64,000 nucleotides of DNA from Micromonospora rifamycinica (GTDB lineage Bacteria; Actinomycetota; Actinomycetes; Mycobacteriales; Micromonosporaceae). The notes beneath the pieces are model-generated. The model ran no database searches and had not been told where the DNA came from. It was given only the letters and a program-made list of their open reading frames with translations. The stretch spans positions 6,640,001-6,704,000 of the forward strand of contig NZ_LT607752.1 of NCBI RefSeq assembly GCF_900090265.1, written 5' to 3'. Both the position numbers and the translations under genes were made by a program. Of the stretch, positions 61,357 through 64,000 are shown piece by piece (position 1 is the first letter of the stretch; each line of letters opens with the position of its first letter).

Positions 61357-62372
61357 CCGACCTGTCCGCCTTCATCGCCGAACTGCCCAAGGTGGAGCTG
61401 CACGTGCACCACGTGGGCTCCGCGTCCCCCCGGATCGTCGCCGAGCTGGCCTCCCGGCACGAGGGACGCAGCCCCGTACCGGCGGACCCGGACGCCCTCG
61501 CCGACTACTTCGCGTTCCGCGACTTCGCCCACTTCATCGAGGTCTACCTCAGCGTCGTCGACCTCATCCGCGACCCCGACGACGTCTGGCTGCTCACCCA
61601 CGAGGTGGCCCGGGAACTGGCCCGCCAGCAGGTGCGGTACGCCGAGCTGACGGTCACCCCCTACTCGCACGTGCGCCGGGGCATCCCCGCCCCGGCGTTC
61701 TGCGAGGCGATCGAGGACGCCCGCCGACGGGCCGAGGCCGACTTCGGCATCGCGCTGCGCTGGTGCTTCGACATCCCCGGCGAGGCCGGCCTGCCGGCCG
61801 CCGAGGAGACCCTGCGGATCAGCCTCGACGAACGCCCCGACGGGCTGGTCGCCTTCGGCCTCGGCGGTCCGGAGATCGGCGTGCCCCGGCCGCAGTTCAA
61901 GCCGTACTTCGACCAGGCGCGGGCGGCCGGGCTGCGGTCCGTGCCGCACGCCGGGGAGACCACCGGACCGGAGACGATCTGGGACGCCCTGCGCGAGCTG
62001 GGCGCCGAGCGGATCGGCCACGGCATCTCCGCCGCGCAGGACCCGGAGCTGCTCGCCCACCTGGCCGAGCGGCGCATCCCGCTGGAGGTCTGCCCGACCT
62101 CCAACGTGCGGACCCGGGCCGTCGCCCGGATCGAGGAGCACCCGCTGCGCCGGCTGGTCGACGCGGGTGTGCGGGTCACCGTCAACTCCGACGACCCGCC
62201 GATGTTCGGCACCACCCTCAACGACGAGTACGCGGTCGCCGCCCGACTGCTCGACGCCGGCCCCGAACAGCTCGCGGCACTGGCCCGGGAGGCGGTCTCC
62301 GCCTCGTTCCTCGACCCCGCCGGGCAGGCCCGCATCATCGCCGAGATCGACGCCTACGCGGCGAGCCGCTGA
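61353..62372 (+). CDS. Adenosine-deaminase-family enzyme
   Basis: 339 aa. Metal ligands in KVELHVHHVGS (where HVHL is more common), then PHAGETTGPETIWDA, RIGHGISA, and VTVNSDDPPMFGT match the amidohydrolase fold. Deaminates adenosine or, in some actinobacterial relatives, aminodeoxyfutalosine in menaquinone synthesis; these cannot be told apart here. Starts at GTG overlapping the methyltransferase stop; AGAGGAG lies upstream. Confidence 0.87.
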   Translation: MTDLSAFIAELPKVELHVHHVGSASPRIVAELASRHEGRSPVPADPDALADYFAFRDFAHFIEVYLSVVDLIRDPDDVWLLTHEVARELARQQVRYAELTVTPYSHVRRGIPAPAFCEAIEDARRRAEADFGIALRWCFDIPGEAGLPAAEETLRISLDERPDGLVAFGLGGPEIGVPRPQFKPYFDQARAAGLRSVPHAGETTGPETIWDALRELGAERIGHGISAAQDPELLAHLAERRIPLEVCPTSNVRTRAVARIEEHPLRRLVDAGVRVTVNSDDPPMFGTTLNDEYAVAARLLDAGPEQLAALAREAVSASFLDPAGQARIIAEIDAYAASR

Positions 62373-62597
62373 CCACAGGGGTGGAAACCCGGAGAAGTGG
62401 TGTACACGCGGCGGGAGCTGGTGTGGGGGACCGTGCCCCCGCCGCGCGTACTGATCCACCGGCCGGTGGGTGTCAGGGGCGACAGGCCGGTGGACTGATG
62501 GGTTCGGACACGATCCTGACAGCCCGCGCGCCCCGCGTCGCGGTCGTTAATCCGGATCTAAGGAAACCTTGTGCCGCAGCACAGTCAGCGCCGACGG

Positions 62598-64000
62598 TCA
62601 GCCGTCGGTGGGGCGTTGCCGCGGCCACCGGCGGCCCCCGCCCTTCTGCTCCCGCGCCTCCCGCGCCATCCGGCCGACCAGCCCGAACCGGTTGACCTGC
62701 CGGGGCGTCGCCTGCGGATCGGCCAGCAGCATCACCACGCTCGCCCCACCCAGCCGGGCCCGGTCCAGGCTCACCGAGCCGTTGGCCTGCAACGCCACCC
62801 GCCGGGCGATGTCCAGCCCCAACCCGGTCGAGCCCTGGTCGCTGCTGCCGCGCCGCAACGCCCGGTCCGGATTCGCGATGCCCGGCCCGGCGTCGTCGAT
62901 CCGGATCGCCACGTACCCGTCCCGACGGGAGACGGCCACCTCGAACGCGGTGCCCTGCGGGGTGTAACGGAAGACGTTGCCGATCACCGCGTCCAGGGCG
63001 GCGGCCAGCTCGGCCCGGGGCACCGGCACCGGAATCCGCAACTGCGCGCCGCTGACCCGGTGCGGGCGGTTCTGGTCGCCGGCCAGCGCGGCCCAGAACA
63101 CCATCCGGTCCCGGACCACCTCGCTGACGTCGCACTCGGCCGGCCCGGCCTCGTGCGCCACCGCCTTGCGGGTCGTCTTGATCAGCACGTCGATCTCGCC
63201 CTCCAGGGTGACGATCGCCTGCCGGATGCGCCGGATCGTCCGCCGCCGGTCCAGCTCCGCCGGGCTGAACGAGCCGACGCTGGTGTCGTCGGAGTCGAGC
63301 CCCTCGGCGTCCAACCGCAGCACCGTCAACGGGGTACGCAGCCGATGGGACAGGTCCGCCACCAGCTCCCGCTCGTCGGTGCGGGCGGCGACCAGCCGGT
63401 CGGCCATCCGGTTGAACGCGTAGCCGGCCTCGGCCAGCTCACGCGGACCGCTCGGGTCGACCCGTACCCCCAGGTCGCCGTCGCCGACGGCGAGCGCGGC
63501 CCGGACCAGGCCCCGGGTGGCGTCGACCGCCCGCGCGGCGAACCGGTCCACCACGACCACCGCCGCGCCGACCAGCGCCACGGCCACCCCGGCGAGCAGC
63601 AGCCAGGTGCCGTCCGCGCCCTCGTCGAGGACAGCGGCAGGCACGAAGACCTCGACCACGGCGACCGTGCCGTCGAGCACCACCGGGTCGAGCCGGACCA
63701 GCCCGCCGTCGACGTCGACGACCCGGGACCGCTCCTCGGCCCGCGCCCGCTCCAGCTCGGCGGCCGGCACCCGACCGGCGGGCTGCTCCCCGGCCAGGCC
63801 GTGCACCACGGGCCGGGTCGCCGGATCGTCCCCGGTGGCCTCGACCGCGCGGCGGACCGCCGCCGGGTCGGTGCTGACGGCGAGCGCGCCGGTGACCATC
63901 GCCCCGCGCCGGGCCGCGTCGGCCAGCGCCTCCCGGCGGACGTCAGCGCGCAGGCCCAGCCCGAGCGGGACCAGGAAGGCCAGCGCGACCAGCGCGCACA
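62598..64000 (-). CDS. Sensor histidine kinase (5' end outside window)
   Basis: About 467 codons are visible and the frame continues past the right edge. An N-terminal helix is cut by the edge (LVALAFLVPLGLGL); an extracellular sensor, a second helix (WLLLAGVAVALVGAAVVVV) and HAMP follow. The phosphoacceptor His is in VADLSHRLRTPL, then an ATPase domain with N box VIGNVFRYTPQG and G boxes DDAGPGI and STGLGLDIA. Autophosphorylates and passes phosphate to a response regulator, probably encoded upstream outside the window. The short spacer after the deaminase gene shows no other gene. Confidence 0.92.
   Translation of the reverse strand, partial: CALVALAFLVPLGLGLRADVRREALADAARRGAMVTGALAVSTDPAAVRRAVEATGDDPATRPVVHGLAGEQPAGRVPAAELERARAEERSRVVDVDGGLVRLDPVVLDGTVAVVEVFVPAAVLDEGADGTWLLLAGVAVALVGAAVVVVDRFAARAVDATRGLVRAALAVGDGDLGVRVDPSGPRELAEAGYAFNRMADRLVAARTDERELVADLSHRLRTPLTVLRLDAEGLDSDDTSVGSFSPAELDRRRTIRRIRQAIVTLEGEIDVLIKTTRKAVAHEAGPAECDVSEVVRDRMVFWAALAGDQNRPHRVSGAQLRIPVPVPRAELAAALDAVIGNVFRYTPQGTAFEVAVSRRDGYVAIRIDDAGPGIANPDRALRRGSSDQGSTGLGLDIARRVALQANGSVSLDRARLGGASVVMLLADPQATPRQVNRFGLVGRMAREAREQKGGGRRWPRQRPTDG

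Overview
The window is high-GC actinobacterial chromosome. The best guess is Micromonosporaceae (Micromonospora-like). Support: strong GC bias at third codon positions, frequent GTG starts, a GH48 cellulase, paired actinobacterial families (DUF3159, DUF58/MoxR/TgpA, DUF3618/DUF4235, Holin-X), serine-recombinase relics, and large secreted RHS/LamG proteins. The genus is inference; no rRNA is present.

Left core (1-18.3 kb): end of a GH48 exocellulase; DUF3159 membrane protein divergent from a PAP2 phosphatase; an intergenic hairpin plus six 15-bp repeats; LtrA membrane protein; F420-type LLM oxidoreductase with an SDR; a tightly overlapped minus-strand operon (Fn3/propeller surface protein, MoxR AAA+, DUF58, TgpA-type transglutaminase lacking its Cys and His); and a TPR/Pro-rich/Fn3 membrane protein. 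A tRNA-Leu(GAG) at 18184-18267 ends this block.

Accessory island (18.3-42 kb): this begins at the tRNA-Leu 3' end and is rich in fragments. It holds an AbrB/HsdM chimera; an FG-GAP relic, an RHS relic and a truncated IS3 transposase joined end to end; an intact secreted LamG/FG-GAP protein; and a 2350-aa secreted RHS protein with a HINT domain and a colicin-D-like C-terminal tip, followed by an 88-aa immunity candidate. Next come two IS5-type elements side by side and a frameshifted serine recombinase C-terminus ending in a 27-bp copy of the tRNA-Leu 3' end in inverted orientation. After that are a two-gene nuclease pair (DUF4041/GIY-YIG and DEDDh exonuclease-TerB-like-BRCT-DUF2510) and an excisionase-like HTH gene behind dyad symmetries. 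The best candidates for a system of interest are the RHS toxin/immunity cassette with its relics, and the nuclease pair.

Right core (42-64 kb): alpha/beta hydrolase divergent from an HxlR regulator; MDR oxidoreductase with a Dabb protein; LAL-type LuxR regulator; a small secreted protein; RecQ; NagZ-like GH3; a cysteine-desulfurase-like PLP enzyme; lipoprotein; DUF1206; MscS channel; the Holin-X/DUF3618/DUF4235 operon; a cold-shock protein; aldo/keto reductase; a trans-aconitate-methyltransferase-like enzyme overlapping an adenosine-deaminase-family gene; and a sensor histidine kinase cut by the window end. Family names come from reading translated motifs by eye, not from database searches.
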